The notes beneath the pieces were generated by a model. It saw nothing but the letters and a program-made list of their open reading frames with translations. It searched no databases and was not told the DNA's origin. A program made the position numbers and the translations under genes. DNA of 64,000 nucleotides from positions 29,691 through 93,690 of the forward strand of contig NZ_PPCG01000039.1 in NCBI RefSeq assembly GCF_002913745.1. The letters are read 5' to 3'. Positions 10,648 to 19,859 of this stretch are shown piece by piece (positions within the stretch are counted from its first letter, which is position 1; each line of letters starts with the position of its first letter). This stretch comes from Campylobacter concisus (GTDB taxonomy: Bacteria > Campylobacterota > Campylobacteria > Campylobacterales > Campylobacteraceae).

Positions 10648-12468
10648 CTATTTCTTCTCTTTCTCAGTCTGGACTTTATCTAGCTTTATATATCCCATTT
10701 CAACTAGCTTGTTATAAATTTGAGAGATTTTTGGTCCAGCAGCGCTACCACCGTGACCGCCGTGTTCGACAACCATCGTTATGACGTATTGTGGGTCCTC
10801 AAAAGGCGCATAGGTCGTCATCCACGCGTGAGATCTTTGCAGATACGCCATATCCTCCTCTTTCATACGTTTCTTTTCAGTTTGCGAGATGCCAACGACC
10901 TGAGCTGTTCCAGTCTTTGCCGCAACCTTTACAAGACTTCCCACAAAGTGCCTATTTGCCGTACCTCTTGGGTGATTTGCCACCTCATACATCGCATGCC
11001 TAATGGCAGGTAGCTGTGACTTCTCAAACGGCGTAAAAGCATCATCTGTTGGCGTAAAATCAACATCCTTGCCATCGATGCTCTTTAAAAAATGTGGCGT
11101 CACATTTAGCCCAGTTGCAAGGCCTGCTGTGTATTTAGCCACCTGCATAGGCGTGACTAAAAAATTTCCCTGTCCGATAGAGGTGATGAGCGTCTCGCCT
11201 TGAAACCACGCCTTGCCATACTTCCTCATCTTCCACTCCCTACTTGGCAAGGTCCCTACAAATTCATTTGGCAAATCAACCTCCGTTTTTCTACCAAAAC
11301 CCATGCGCTCAAGTATCGGTACAATGGCGTCGATGCCGATCTTTTGGCTACCCTTGTAAAAATAGTCATCGCAGCTCTCTCTAATGGCTGTGTTCATATT
11401 AACCGTGCCATGACCATGCGAGTTCCAGCAGCGAAATTTACGCCCTCCAAGCTCATACGATCCACTGCAAAAAAAGCTATCATATTTGCTCATGCCATTG
11501 TCCAAAAAGGCAAGAGCCATACCCATTTTTACGACAGATCCTGGCGGATAGAGACCGTTTATCAGCTTATTTGTAAATGGGTGATCGACGTTTTTTACAA
11601 GCTCTTCCCACTCAGCCTGAGAAATTCCAAGCACAAACGGATTTAGATCATACTCAGGAAAGCTTCCTGCTGCGATGATGGCGCCATCTTTTAAGCTCAT
11701 AACTATGACACTTCCTGCATCCTTACCAAATACATCAGCGACGAACTGCTGAAGCTCAAGATCGACGGCGAGCTTTATGTTTTGACTTTGTGGCGCTTGA
11801 TAGCTCACCTGCTCGATCTCCTCATTTAGCGCATTTACCTTGATCTTTTTAAAGCCTTGAATTCCTTGCAAGATCGGGTTATAAAAGCGCTCGACGCCAC
11901 TTCTACCGATATAGTTTGTAAGCTTTGTCAAATGGTTATTTTCCATATCTTTTTGGTTTGCCCTGCCAACGTAGCCGATGATGTGAGAAGCTAGGTCGTT
12001 GTATGGATAGTGGCGTTTTGATGCGGGTCTTATCTCTAAATTTTCACGCAGAGAAAGAGGCGCAAAAAATGGCAAAAATTTATCATAATCAACAAATTCG
12101 ACCACGTTTATAAAGTCTTGGTTGTAGGCTGAGTCGTTTTTTATATATTCATTTTTAAGCTTGGTGACATTTAGATCGCCAAATAGCGAGCCGATATAGG
12201 CTAGCTCATCGTCTAAAATTTTCACCTTTTTGTTTGCGCTAAGGTGCGGCTTTACATAAATAGAAAAGCCTAGACGATTGACCGCCATAGGCTTGTCGTG
12301 TGCATCAAAGATGATGCCTCTAACTGGCGGGATATAGATAGTTTTTATCGCATTTTGCTCAGCGATCTCGTTATAGTAAGTATTTGAATTGACACTTAAG
12401 TGGTAAATCCGCCCCAAAAGCATGATCCAAAAAAGAGCGATCACGCCAAAAACGATACGCATCCTCAT
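10648..12468 (-). CDS. mrdA: Penicillin-binding protein 2 (elongation transpeptidase)
   Basis: 606 residues. One N-terminal membrane helix (IVFGVIALFWIMLLGR), a PBP dimerisation region, then a transpeptidase domain with all three active-site motifs: S311-V-V-K314 (PPGSVVK), S365-C-D and K518-T-G (AAKTGTAQ). This is the class B PBP that crosslinks peptidoglycan during side-wall elongation with MreB/RodA. Its start overlaps the stop of the small membrane-protein gene upstream, an MreD-like position. Confidence 0.93.
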   Translation of the reverse strand: MRMRIVFGVIALFWIMLLGRIYHLSVNSNTYYNEIAEQNAIKTIYIPPVRGIIFDAHDKPMAVNRLGFSIYVKPHLSANKKVKILDDELAYIGSLFGDLNVTKLKNEYIKNDSAYNQDFINVVEFVDYDKFLPFFAPLSLRENLEIRPASKRHYPYNDLASHIIGYVGRANQKDMENNHLTKLTNYIGRSGVERFYNPILQGIQGFKKIKVNALNEEIEQVSYQAPQSQNIKLAVDLELQQFVADVFGKDAGSVIVMSLKDGAIIAAGSFPEYDLNPFVLGISQAEWEELVKNVDHPFTNKLINGLYPPGSVVKMGMALAFLDNGMSKYDSFFCSGSYELGGRKFRCWNSHGHGTVNMNTAIRESCDDYFYKGSQKIGIDAIVPILERMGFGRKTEVDLPNEFVGTLPSREWKMRKYGKAWFQGETLITSIGQGNFLVTPMQVAKYTAGLATGLNVTPHFLKSIDGKDVDFTPTDDAFTPFEKSQLPAIRHAMYEVANHPRGTANRHFVGSLVKVAAKTGTAQVVGISQTEKKRMKEEDMAYLQRSHAWMTTYAPFEDPQYVITMVVEHGGHGGSAAGPKISQIYNKLVEMGYIKLDKVQTEKEKK

Positions 12469-12956
12469 AGCACTTTGTCCCTAAATAGCACGATAGTAAG
12501 CACACTTTCAAGCGCTATGAAAAATAGATACTCTGCACTAAAAGTCAAATTTGGCTCGTTTAAGACGTAGGCAAAAAGGTTATTTACAAGAAAAGTTAGC
12601 ACATAGCCAGAGGCGACAAAGATGATAAGCAGGCAATTTCGCCACTTCATCGTCGTATATAGCCAGTCTAGCACGAAGTTGTAAAATAGCAAAAACGCAA
12701 TGATCGTTGAAAAGAGATAAAAGCCATGAATTTGCTCGGCAAAGACCAAGAAAATGAGTGAAAAATACCACGAGGGCTTAAACTCATCATACTGCTTTTG
12801 CTTTCTTGAATACTCCAAAATCATATATGTAAAAAAGATGCCAATAAGTGGTGGCAAGAAGCCAAACTGCGTAGTTGCGATCTCATAAGATAATAAAAAA
12901 ATGACCCACCAAAAGCCTTTAAAAATTTTAATATCTAAGCTGCTTATGGTTTGCAT
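12465..12956 (-). CDS. Integral membrane protein, MreD-like position
   Basis: 163 residues counted from the ATG at 12956; a TTG 12 bases upstream would lie inside the engB stop. It consists of five or six hydrophobic segments with short loops. No family motif is decisive. Its place directly before PBP2, with a 4-base overlap, is where mreD sits in many bacteria, and C. jejuni has a membrane protein at the same place. A role in rod-shape maintenance is an inference from context. Confidence 0.6.
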   Translation of the reverse strand: MQTISSLDIKIFKGFWWVIFLLSYEIATTQFGFLPPLIGIFFTYMILEYSRKQKQYDEFKPSWYFSLIFLVFAEQIHGFYLFSTIIAFLLFYNFVLDWLYTTMKWRNCLLIIFVASGYVLTFLVNNLFAYVLNEPNLTFSAEYLFFIALESVLTIVLFRDKVL

Positions 12957-12957
12957 T

Positions 12958-13569
12958 TTACCTACCAAGAGCGTGGTTTATGATAGCTTCCCGTGCCTTG
13001 TCGATGCCGCTTTTGCTGAGTGTCGAGACCAAAATGCCACTTGGGTCAAATTTCATTATCGCACTCTTTTGGCTTTGATTTAGCTTGTCGCTTTTTGTGT
13101 ATAAATTTAAGATTTTCTGATCAGCCCTTAAAAAGCTTTTTAGGTAAGAATCCACATTTACGTCGATGTCTAAGTCAAAATGTCTAGCGTCTATTAGATG
13201 TATAAAAAGTCTGATGTCGCTTCTAAATTTCAAAAATTCATCTAAATTTTTACGCCACTCATCGTGTTTTGACTTTGCCACTTTTGCGTAGCCAAAGCCT
13301 GGTAGATCGACCAAGATGAGTTTAAATTTCTCTTTTTCACTCTCTTCTTTTTCCTCACAAAACTCAGCCTCAAAGAAATTTATAAGCTGCGTTTTGCCAG
13401 GAGTTGATGAGCTTTTGGCTAAATTTTTTTGATTTACAAGTGCGTTTATGAGGCTGCTTTTACCCACATTTGACCTGCCCAAAAAGACCACCTCGCTTGT
13501 CACAAAGCTTGGAGCCTCTTTTATGCTTGGGCTTGAAGTGATAAATTTAGCGCTCAAGGCTCTTATCAC
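12958..13569 (-). CDS. ysxC: Ribosome biogenesis GTPase YsxC/EngB
   Basis: 203 residues. TRAFAC-class GTPase motifs are all present: G1 GRSNVGKSSLINAL (about residues 31-44), G2 region STPGKTQLINFF, G3 DLPGFGYAK and G4 TKSDKL. This is the EngB/YihA family needed for late assembly of the 50S subunit. The start overlaps the lptA stop by 4 bases. Confidence 0.93.
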   Translation of the reverse strand: MIRALSAKFITSSPSIKEAPSFVTSEVVFLGRSNVGKSSLINALVNQKNLAKSSSTPGKTQLINFFEAEFCEEKEESEKEKFKLILVDLPGFGYAKVAKSKHDEWRKNLDEFLKFRSDIRLFIHLIDARHFDLDIDVNVDSYLKSFLRADQKILNLYTKSDKLNQSQKSAIMKFDPSGILVSTLSKSGIDKAREAIINHALGR

Positions 13570-14042
13570 TTGGTTTTATCCTCTATTTGAAAGATAAATT
13601 TAACTGGCTTTTTCTCATCGCTATTTACGCTATATGTGCCATCTTTTTGATTGACCACGATCTTTTCGCCGTAGACATTTTTATCAGTCTCTACCTCGTG
13701 CAAGTAGCCGTTGCCAGTTACTGTGTATGTCTGTTTTGCTGGCTCGTATGTGAGCGTATCGCCCTTGCCGTCATAGTGCTTATCTTTCATGAAAATTTTA
13801 GCTCTAGCGTTGCCTATGGCTACATATTTTACTGGCTGGCGCTTTTTATCAAAATGCACAACGACTTTGTTTGCCTTTAGCTCATCGTATGAGCCTTTTT
13901 TGATATTTACGTTGCCTACAAATTCGCTGATCTGCTTGTTTTCATCAGCAAAAAAATCGTTTGATGTGATCTCAACTTGCTCTGCATTTAAAAATGTAAA
14001 GCCCAAAATCATCGCTAAAATCGCTGCTTTTCTTCTACCCAT
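13566..14042 (-). CDS. lptA: LPS transport periplasmic protein LptA
   Basis: 158 residues with a signal peptide (MGRRKAAILAMILGFTFLNA). The mature part is OstA/LptA-type beta-jellyroll sequence, with ITSNDFFADENKQISEFVGNV and GDTLTYEPAKQTYTVTG. It bridges LPS or lipooligosaccharide across the periplasm between LptC and LptD. It overlaps the end of lptC by 28 bases, so the pair is translationally coupled. Confidence 0.85.
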   Translation of the reverse strand: MGRRKAAILAMILGFTFLNAEQVEITSNDFFADENKQISEFVGNVNIKKGSYDELKANKVVVHFDKKRQPVKYVAIGNARAKIFMKDKHYDGKGDTLTYEPAKQTYTVTGNGYLHEVETDKNVYGEKIVVNQKDGTYSVNSDEKKPVKFIFQIEDKTK

Positions 14043-14542
14043 GCCCTTAACCCTTTTATCTGCGTTTGTTTTTTACCAAGATCGTAGCTTCCACTATCGC
14101 CCAGTGCTTTATCGCCATTTCTAGTGATGGTGAAATTTGCCTCTGATCTTACTATTTTTGTCTTTGTATTATATATAACTTCATCGCTTTTAAATTTCAA
14201 ACTATCGTTGTTTTCATAGTTTGCATTTTTTTGAAAGATTATCTCATCGTTTTGCGAGATAGCCTTGTCTGAGCTTAGAAAATGTCTTAAATTTCCCCTT
14301 AAAATTCTCGCCTTAAAGTCTAAAAATTCATCCCTGTCGTTATATCTGTTTAGCTCGTCACTCTCATAAACTCCGCTTATCTTGGTCGAGTTTATCTCAT
14401 AATCAACCACGTCATTTACCTGCATATTTGATATGTTGGTATCAACCTTTAGCACGTTTGCTAGGTATGGGTCTTGTGCAGCTAAAAATATCATCACAGC
14501 ACTAAAAATAGCCACGACGAAGTAGAAAATTTTTACAACCAA
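14015..14542 (-). CDS. lptC: LPS export protein LptC
   Basis: 175 residues: one N-terminal membrane anchor (IFYFVVAIFSAVMIFLAA) and a periplasmic beta-jellyroll domain (FLDFKARILRGNLRHFLSSD, VIYNTKTKIVRSEANFTI). This is the architecture of LptC, which receives LPS from LptBFG and hands it to LptA. It lies between kdsC and lptA, with overlaps at both ends. Confidence 0.82.
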   Translation of the reverse strand: MVVKIFYFVVAIFSAVMIFLAAQDPYLANVLKVDTNISNMQVNDVVDYEINSTKISGVYESDELNRYNDRDEFLDFKARILRGNLRHFLSSDKAISQNDEIIFQKNANYENNDSLKFKSDEVIYNTKTKIVRSEANFTITRNGDKALGDSGSYDLGKKQTQIKGLRAWVEEKQRF

Positions 14543-15021
14543 CGCTTAGACCACTCATCATATAAATTTTCTGATTTTATGATCATCTCGATCATCTCTC
14601 TAACAGCGCCATTGCCACCTTTGTGCTTTAGCTTTGTCTTTACATCAAGCTCTTTAATGGCATCTTTTGGCTTAAAGCTCCATGCAACTGCGTCTAAAAT
14701 TTTATAGTCATTATAGTCATCGCCGATAGCTGCTGCGTTTTTAAAGCTAAGCCCTTCAAATTTTAATATCTCGCTTGCTACTTCAAATTTATCGCCAACG
14801 CCTTGATAGACGTGATTTATCTTTAGATCCTCAGCCCTTCGCTCAACGATGGCCGACTTTCTACCAGTGATGATAGCCACCTTTTTGCCAAGCTTTAGCC
14901 AGCTCTCTATCGCGTAACCATCTTTTACATCAAAAAATTTAAGCTCTTCGCCATTTGCATTGTAGATGATCTTGCCATCAGTGAGGCACCCATCAACGTC
15001 TAAAAATATAATTTCTATCAT
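14533..15021 (-). CDS. kdsC: 3-deoxy-D-manno-octulosonate 8-phosphate phosphatase KdsC
   Basis: 162 residues, HAD superfamily type C0 without a cap domain. Motif I is FLDVDGCLTDG (nucleophile Asp8, acid Asp10), motif II is IITGR, and motif IV is GDDYND. It removes phosphate from Kdo-8-P on the route to lipid A core sugars. Placement beside lptC and lptA fits LPS biogenesis. It overlaps the hisB stop by four bases. Confidence 0.92.
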   Translation of the reverse strand: MIEIIFLDVDGCLTDGKIIYNANGEELKFFDVKDGYAIESWLKLGKKVAIITGRKSAIVERRAEDLKINHVYQGVGDKFEVASEILKFEGLSFKNAAAIGDDYNDYKILDAVAWSFKPKDAIKELDVKTKLKHKGGNGAVREMIEMIIKSENLYDEWSKRWL

Positions 15022-15605
15022 AAAACGCCCTTGGTACTTGGAGTGCCAATCCTTGCGTTTTTGGCAAGCGCTCTGCGGAGTGCTACGGCAAATGATTTAA
15101 ATGTTGCTTCGATGATGTGATGAGTGTTTTTGCCACGAATTTGATTTAGATGAAGAGTGATGGCTGAATTTATAGCAACTGCTCTAAAAAACTCCTCCAC
15201 AAGCTCAGTGTCAAACTCACCAACCTTGGCATTTTCATTAAAATTTTCATATACAAGGTAGGCTCTGTTGCTAAGATCTAGCGCGCAAAAAACAGCCGCC
15301 TCATCCATAACAACGCTCGCCTCGCCAAACCTCTCAACACCGCTTAATGGATATAAAGCCTCTTTTAAAAGCTGTCCCAAAACTATGCCTACATCCTCGA
15401 CGCTGTGGTGAAAATCCACATGCGTGTCGCCCTTGCATGAAATTTCAAGATCGAGCAAAGAGTGCTTTGTAAATGCCTCAAGCATATGGTCAAAAAAGCC
15501 AATGCCTGTGCTTATCTTTGCAACCCCAGAGCCGTAAATTTTGAGCTTCATTGAGATTTGCGTCTCTTTTGTGTTTCTAATTAGTTCTAAAATTTCCTCT
15601 CTCAC
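15018..15605 (-). CDS. hisB: Imidazoleglycerol-phosphate dehydratase HisB
   Basis: 195 residues, the usual length of the monofunctional enzyme. Manganese-binding motifs are visible: the HVDFHHSVEDVGI block, GFFDHML, and KNTHHIIEATFKSFA. It catalyses the sixth step of histidine synthesis. It lies between rlpA and kdsC in one compact minus-strand run; I see no functional link to its neighbours. Confidence 0.93.
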   Translation of the reverse strand: MREEILELIRNTKETQISMKLKIYGSGVAKISTGIGFFDHMLEAFTKHSLLDLEISCKGDTHVDFHHSVEDVGIVLGQLLKEALYPLSGVERFGEASVVMDEAAVFCALDLSNRAYLVYENFNENAKVGEFDTELVEEFFRAVAINSAITLHLNQIRGKNTHHIIEATFKSFAVALRRALAKNARIGTPSTKGVL

Positions 15606-15608
15606 GCC

Positions 15609-16484
15609 CTAACCTCTTACTATAAATGCACCTTGGAATTTACCGCTTCTTGCGTAATCTCTAGCCTCGTCCTCGCTTCTAAAGCCATTTAAAAATACCC
15701 TATAAATGGTTGAGCCATCTATCGTAAATGTCTTAACGACTGATCTATAACCATCTATGCTTTTATGCTCTCTTTGGTATCTGTTTGCGCCTTCAAGGTT
15801 TTTAAACGAGCCAATTTGTACCATAAAATCTCCACCCACAACGCGTTGCTCTGATGAGATCACAATGCCACCAACTGGGGCCGTTGGAGAGACTGGATTT
15901 GGCACTTTTATGCCAGTGCTTGTTGGTTTTGTTGGTTGCGCGCTAGCGGTTGTAACAGCGTTAATGTCTTCATTAAAGCCGATAACCTCCATACTAACTG
16001 GAGCTGTACCAGTGCCGATGACATCAAGCTTCATCGCAGCTGCTTTTGAAAGGTCAAGCACCCTGTCAGCCACAAAAGGTCCTCTGTCATTTACACGCAC
16101 GATAACACTTTTTTGATTTCTTAAATTTGTTACTTTAAGTATTGTATTCATCGGCAAAGTTTTATGCGCCGCAGTCATATTATACATATTATAAACTTCG
16201 CCATTTGATGTTGTTTTGCCGTGAAAATTTGGACCATACCAGCTTGCCGTTCCGCTGGCTTTATCGCCGACACTTACGACGGTTGGATAGTATGTTTTGC
16301 CATTTATGGTGTATGGTCTCATTGTTGCTTTTTGAACTGAGGCTGAGTTGTTGCCTCTTACATTAGTTGGGCCACTTGGAGTAAATGGAGCCCCGCTCCA
16401 AGAACAACCAGTGATTAAAAGTGTAAAACTTAGTCCTAAGTAGAAATTTAGGCTCTTACGGTATGACAATATTTGCTCCGACAT
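15609..16484 (-). CDS. rlpA: RlpA-type septal ring lytic transglycosylase with SPOR domain
   Basis: 291 residues. The N-terminus ends in a lipobox (LLITGC, Cys27), so it is a lipoprotein. A double-psi beta-barrel RlpA domain follows (GTASWYGPNFHGKTTSNGE, YNMTAAHKTLP, RVNDRGPF) with the conserved Asp and His. A Pro/Thr linker and a C-terminal SPOR domain (MVQIGSFKNLEGANRY) bind denuded glycan at the septum. The start overlaps the end of mltD by 29 bases. Confidence 0.9.
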   Translation of the reverse strand: MSEQILSYRKSLNFYLGLSFTLLITGCSWSGAPFTPSGPTNVRGNNSASVQKATMRPYTINGKTYYPTVVSVGDKASGTASWYGPNFHGKTTSNGEVYNMYNMTAAHKTLPMNTILKVTNLRNQKSVIVRVNDRGPFVADRVLDLSKAAAMKLDVIGTGTAPVSMEVIGFNEDINAVTTASAQPTKPTSTGIKVPNPVSPTAPVGGIVISSEQRVVGGDFMVQIGSFKNLEGANRYQREHKSIDGYRSVVKTFTIDGSTIYRVFLNGFRSEDEARDYARSGKFQGAFIVRG

Positions 16485-17667
16485 TTAAATTTGAACTAGC
16501 CAAAGAATTTGCATCTTTTATATCTTTTTCGCTTACATTAAATTTCTTTGATAAAGATGCGATTGTATCGCCTGTTTGAACTACGTAGTTGTGAGATTTA
16601 TTTTGAGTAGAAAAAGGGATTATTAGTTTTTGATTATAGCTTACTGCGTTTGTGCTAAGCTCGTTGTAGTCCTTGATCGCTCTGTGGCTAACGCCTGTCT
16701 TTTTAGAGATAGAAAGCAAGGTCTCGCCTTTTTTTACAGTGTATGCGTAGAAGTTATTTTTGCCATTAAATGGTTTGAAATTATCTGAGAAAAGTTGCTT
16801 TTTATTTTCAGGGATATAAACGTAATAATCTTTTAAAGTTGGAGGTGTAAATACAAATTTTAAATGCGGGTTATTACTTTTCATCTTTTTTGTGCTAAGA
16901 CCGATGCTGTCGCCTATCTGAGCTAAATTTGTACCGCCTGGTACTTTTACTTTCGTAAGTCTTAATCCACCATTTATGTTTAGCAAAGATGACTCTTTAG
17001 ATATCAAAAAGTCTGCATCTTTTGCTATATATGCCGCTCTTAAAATTTTAATGATGAAATTTCTAGTTTCAGGTGGAAGATACTTCTTTTCTGAATCAAT
17101 CAGTGTTACCAAATCATCTGTGCCAGCTTTTTGTATTGCTCTTCTAAGCGTTCCATCACCACAATTATAAGCTAATGCTGCAAGATACCACTTGCCAAAT
17201 TGATTTTTAAGTGATCTTAGATAGTTTGTAGCTGCAACAGTTGATTCAACTGGATCTTTTCTCTCATCGGTGTATTGCCCTACTTTTAGACCGTGAATTT
17301 TAGCTGTTTGCTCCATAAACTGCCACATACCAGTAGCTTTAGCGTTTGAGACAGTGTGATTTGAAAAGCCTGACTCTATCATTGCTAGGTAGAAAAACGA
17401 CTCAGGCACGCCTGATTTTTTGATCTGCTCTTTTATCATTGGTATATACATATAGCCGTTTTTCAAGGCATCTGTAAATGTTCTTACCTGTGAGTTTTGT
17501 ATGCCTTGTCTCATCTTTGCATAGTGAGAAGTTTTCATAAAGCTAGCATCGATGTCTAGCTCCTTTAAAATTTTAACCTGAGTGTCGTAAGAGCTCTTCT
17601 CAGGGGCGTTTGCTAGTAGCAAGGTGCTACATGCAAATAATAAAAATATCTTAAGCATTGCTTTCAT
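16456..17667 (-). CDS. mltD: Membrane-bound lytic transglycosylase MltD with LysM repeats
   Basis: 403 residues. I chose the ATG at 17667 because AAAAAGGAT precedes it; an upstream in-frame ATG is seven codons earlier and has no such site. A signal peptide (MLKIFLLFACSTLLLA) leads to an SLT domain with the catalytic Glu in MIESGFSNHTVS and the ATGMWQFM motif, then AYNCGDGT. Two LysM domains close the protein (YTVKKGETLLSISKKTG, YVVQTGDTIASLSKKF). It cleaves peptidoglycan in the periplasm. Confidence 0.92.
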   Translation of the reverse strand: MKAMLKIFLLFACSTLLLANAPEKSSYDTQVKILKELDIDASFMKTSHYAKMRQGIQNSQVRTFTDALKNGYMYIPMIKEQIKKSGVPESFFYLAMIESGFSNHTVSNAKATGMWQFMEQTAKIHGLKVGQYTDERKDPVESTVAATNYLRSLKNQFGKWYLAALAYNCGDGTLRRAIQKAGTDDLVTLIDSEKKYLPPETRNFIIKILRAAYIAKDADFLISKESSLLNINGGLRLTKVKVPGGTNLAQIGDSIGLSTKKMKSNNPHLKFVFTPPTLKDYYVYIPENKKQLFSDNFKPFNGKNNFYAYTVKKGETLLSISKKTGVSHRAIKDYNELSTNAVSYNQKLIIPFSTQNKSHNYVVQTGDTIASLSKKFNVSEKDIKDANSLASSNLNVGANIVIP

Positions 17668-17732
17668 TTCTATCCTTTTTCGTGTCAAAGCTTAATGATG
17701 CTAGCATCTTAAGCAAGCACAATGCCCAAAAT

Positions 17733-18518
17733 TTAGGCAAAGCACTTAAATAACCTTTTGGCATTATCTGAAGTCGTTTTACAAACTACTTCAAATTCAA
17801 GGTTTAAAATTTCAGCTATCTTTTTAGCAACAAATGTCGTAAACGCCGGCTCATTTCTCTTGCCACGATTTGGTTCTGGCGTGAGATAAGGGGCGTCAGT
17901 CTCTATCAATACCCTATCAAAAGGAATTTTTGGCAGAATTTCAACTAAATTCTTAGCGTTTTTAAATGTCAAAACGCCACCTATGCCAAAGTAAAAATTC
18001 CCAAATTTGCAAAGCTCCAAAAGAAGTGGCGAGGCATTATAACAATGCAAAACTGCCCCAGCTTCAAGCTTTGGCGCATACTCTTTTAATATGTTAAAAG
18101 AGTCCTCATTAGCCTCTCTGATATGGAGGATAACGGGTTTTTTTAACTCAACTGCCAAATCAAGTTGAGCTAAAAAAACACGTTTTTGATCAGCTTTTTC
18201 TCTTAGCTTTTCTTCTTCATCTTTTGGCAAGCGGTAGTAGTCAAGCCCACATTCACCGATAGCCACGCACTTTTTATCTTTGGCAAATTCTCTTAAAGTC
18301 TCTATATTAAAATTCTCTTTATCATAGGGATGAACTCCAACGGCAAAGAAAATATCACTTTTTTCGTGCGCTATTTTAGCCGCTTTTGGTAAATCATTAA
18401 TATCAGCTCCAGGGATAATAAAGCCTTTTAGCCCTAAATTTCTGGCTTCAGATAAAATTTGCTCTAGGTCAAAATCATAAACTTTACTATCCAAATGACA
18501 ATGCGTATCTATAATCAT
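17733..18518 (-). CDS. tatD: TatD family metal-dependent deoxyribonuclease
   Basis: 261 residues of amidohydrolase-like TIM barrel. Metal ligands are visible in IDTHCHLD (start), GECGLDYYR, KPVILHIREA, GAVLHCYNAS and IETDAPYLTP. TatD proteins are 3'-5' DNases linked to DNA repair and turnover. The start overlaps the regulator gene upstream by 4 bases (ATGA). Confidence 0.92.
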   Translation of the reverse strand: MIIDTHCHLDSKVYDFDLEQILSEARNLGLKGFIIPGADINDLPKAAKIAHEKSDIFFAVGVHPYDKENFNIETLREFAKDKKCVAIGECGLDYYRLPKDEEEKLREKADQKRVFLAQLDLAVELKKPVILHIREANEDSFNILKEYAPKLEAGAVLHCYNASPLLLELCKFGNFYFGIGGVLTFKNAKNLVEILPKIPFDRVLIETDAPYLTPEPNRGKRNEPAFTTFVAKKIAEILNLEFEVVCKTTSDNAKRLFKCFA

Positions 18519-19771
18519 AAAGCTATTTCTACCCTATTTCTACCATTTTCTTTAGCGACATAAAGCGCTGAGTCGCAAGCTTCAAGCATATCATCTATCT
18601 CGCAGTGACCTTTCCCAAAAGAAACCCCGATAGAAACGGTCACTTTTATGGTTTTATCTTTTATGATCACCTCATTTTCAGCCACTTTTGCTCTTAAATT
18701 TACAAAAAATTTAATCGCCTCCTCTTTTGCTATCTTTTTAAGAACAACACAAAATTCCTCACCACCAAACCTAGCGACTACATCTCTTCCTTTTGTATTG
18801 TCAATTAGTATCTTTGCGAGTGATTTTAGTATCTTGTTGCCACCATCATGTCCGTATGTGTCATTTATCTTTTTAAAGTGATCTATATCAAGCATAGCAA
18901 TCGCATAAGGTTCATCAAGCTCTTCAGCTGCTTGGACATACTCTTCTATATCTTGATAGAAAAATCTTCTATTGTAAGCGCCAGTTAAAAAGTCGCGGTT
19001 GGCAAAATTTGCTATTTTATTTATATTTTCCATCGCCTCAATGGTGTTATTTACACGGCAAATGAGCTCTTCTTTAGAAAATGGCTTTGCTATAAAGTCG
19101 CTAGCTCCATTTTTTAAAAATATCGAAGCATCAGTCTTTTCGCTAGGCGAGGTCATCACGATCACACCAAGGTGGTTTTTATCTTTCTCTTTTCTAACCT
19201 CTTTTAAGACTTCTAAGCCATCTTTAACAGGCATTCTATAGTCAGTTATGATTAAATTTATATCAGGATTATCAGCAAAATAGCTCATCGCCTCTTCGCC
19301 GTGAGCCGCTGCTAAAACCTTAAACTGAAGGCTAGTTAAGATTTTTTTTATCATATTTCTAAAAGGCAGTGAGTCCTCAACGACTAGGACTTTGTATTGT
19401 CTATTTTTGCTTAGTCTGTTTATCATTTGAAAGATGTAGTTGATATCATCCATGTTGCCCTTATAGACGTAATCAACTATGTCTTTGTTTATAAAAAATT
19501 CTTTTGTCTTATCATCGATGCTACCAGTTAAAACGATAGCACAGAGCCCTTGAGCAAGGACATAATCAACGATCTCACCATTTGGTGCGTCAGGTAAATT
19601 TAGATCCAAGATAGTCATAAAATAATCTTTGCCGTGCTCGCTAATAAGTATCTGGGCTTCGGCAAAATCGTACGCAACGTCGATAGCCATATCCTCAATG
19701 CTCTTTTCCATCTGCATGACGATTAGCTTAGCAAGTGCCTTATTATCATCAACTACTAGAATTCTTTCCAT
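18515..19771 (-). CDS. cbrR: Response regulator with two receiver domains and a GGDEF domain (CbrR-like)
   Basis: 418 residues: receiver domain 1 (phosphoacceptor Asp56 in LDLNLP), receiver domain 2 (Asp177 in ITDYRMP, Lys229 in IAKPF) and a C-terminal diguanylate cyclase domain with the GGEEF signature at 336-340. The layout and neighbours match C. jejuni CbrR, a regulator reported to affect bile resistance. A plain inhibitory RxxD site five residues before GGEEF is not seen (DVVARFGGEEF), so product inhibition may be weak. No partner kinase is adjacent. Confidence 0.88.
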   Translation of the reverse strand: MERILVVDDNKALAKLIVMQMEKSIEDMAIDVAYDFAEAQILISEHGKDYFMTILDLNLPDAPNGEIVDYVLAQGLCAIVLTGSIDDKTKEFFINKDIVDYVYKGNMDDINYIFQMINRLSKNRQYKVLVVEDSLPFRNMIKKILTSLQFKVLAAAHGEEAMSYFADNPDINLIITDYRMPVKDGLEVLKEVRKEKDKNHLGVIVMTSPSEKTDASIFLKNGASDFIAKPFSKEELICRVNNTIEAMENINKIANFANRDFLTGAYNRRFFYQDIEEYVQAAEELDEPYAIAMLDIDHFKKINDTYGHDGGNKILKSLAKILIDNTKGRDVVARFGGEEFCVVLKKIAKEEAIKFFVNLRAKVAENEVIIKDKTIKVTVSIGVSFGKGHCEIDDMLEACDSALYVAKENGRNRVEIAL

Positions 19772-19859
19772 ATTATTCCTGCGATTTTTTATTAAATTAG
19801 CTCGGATTTTAACAAATAAACCTAATCACAAAGCTTAAATTTAAAACTTAAATTTCAAG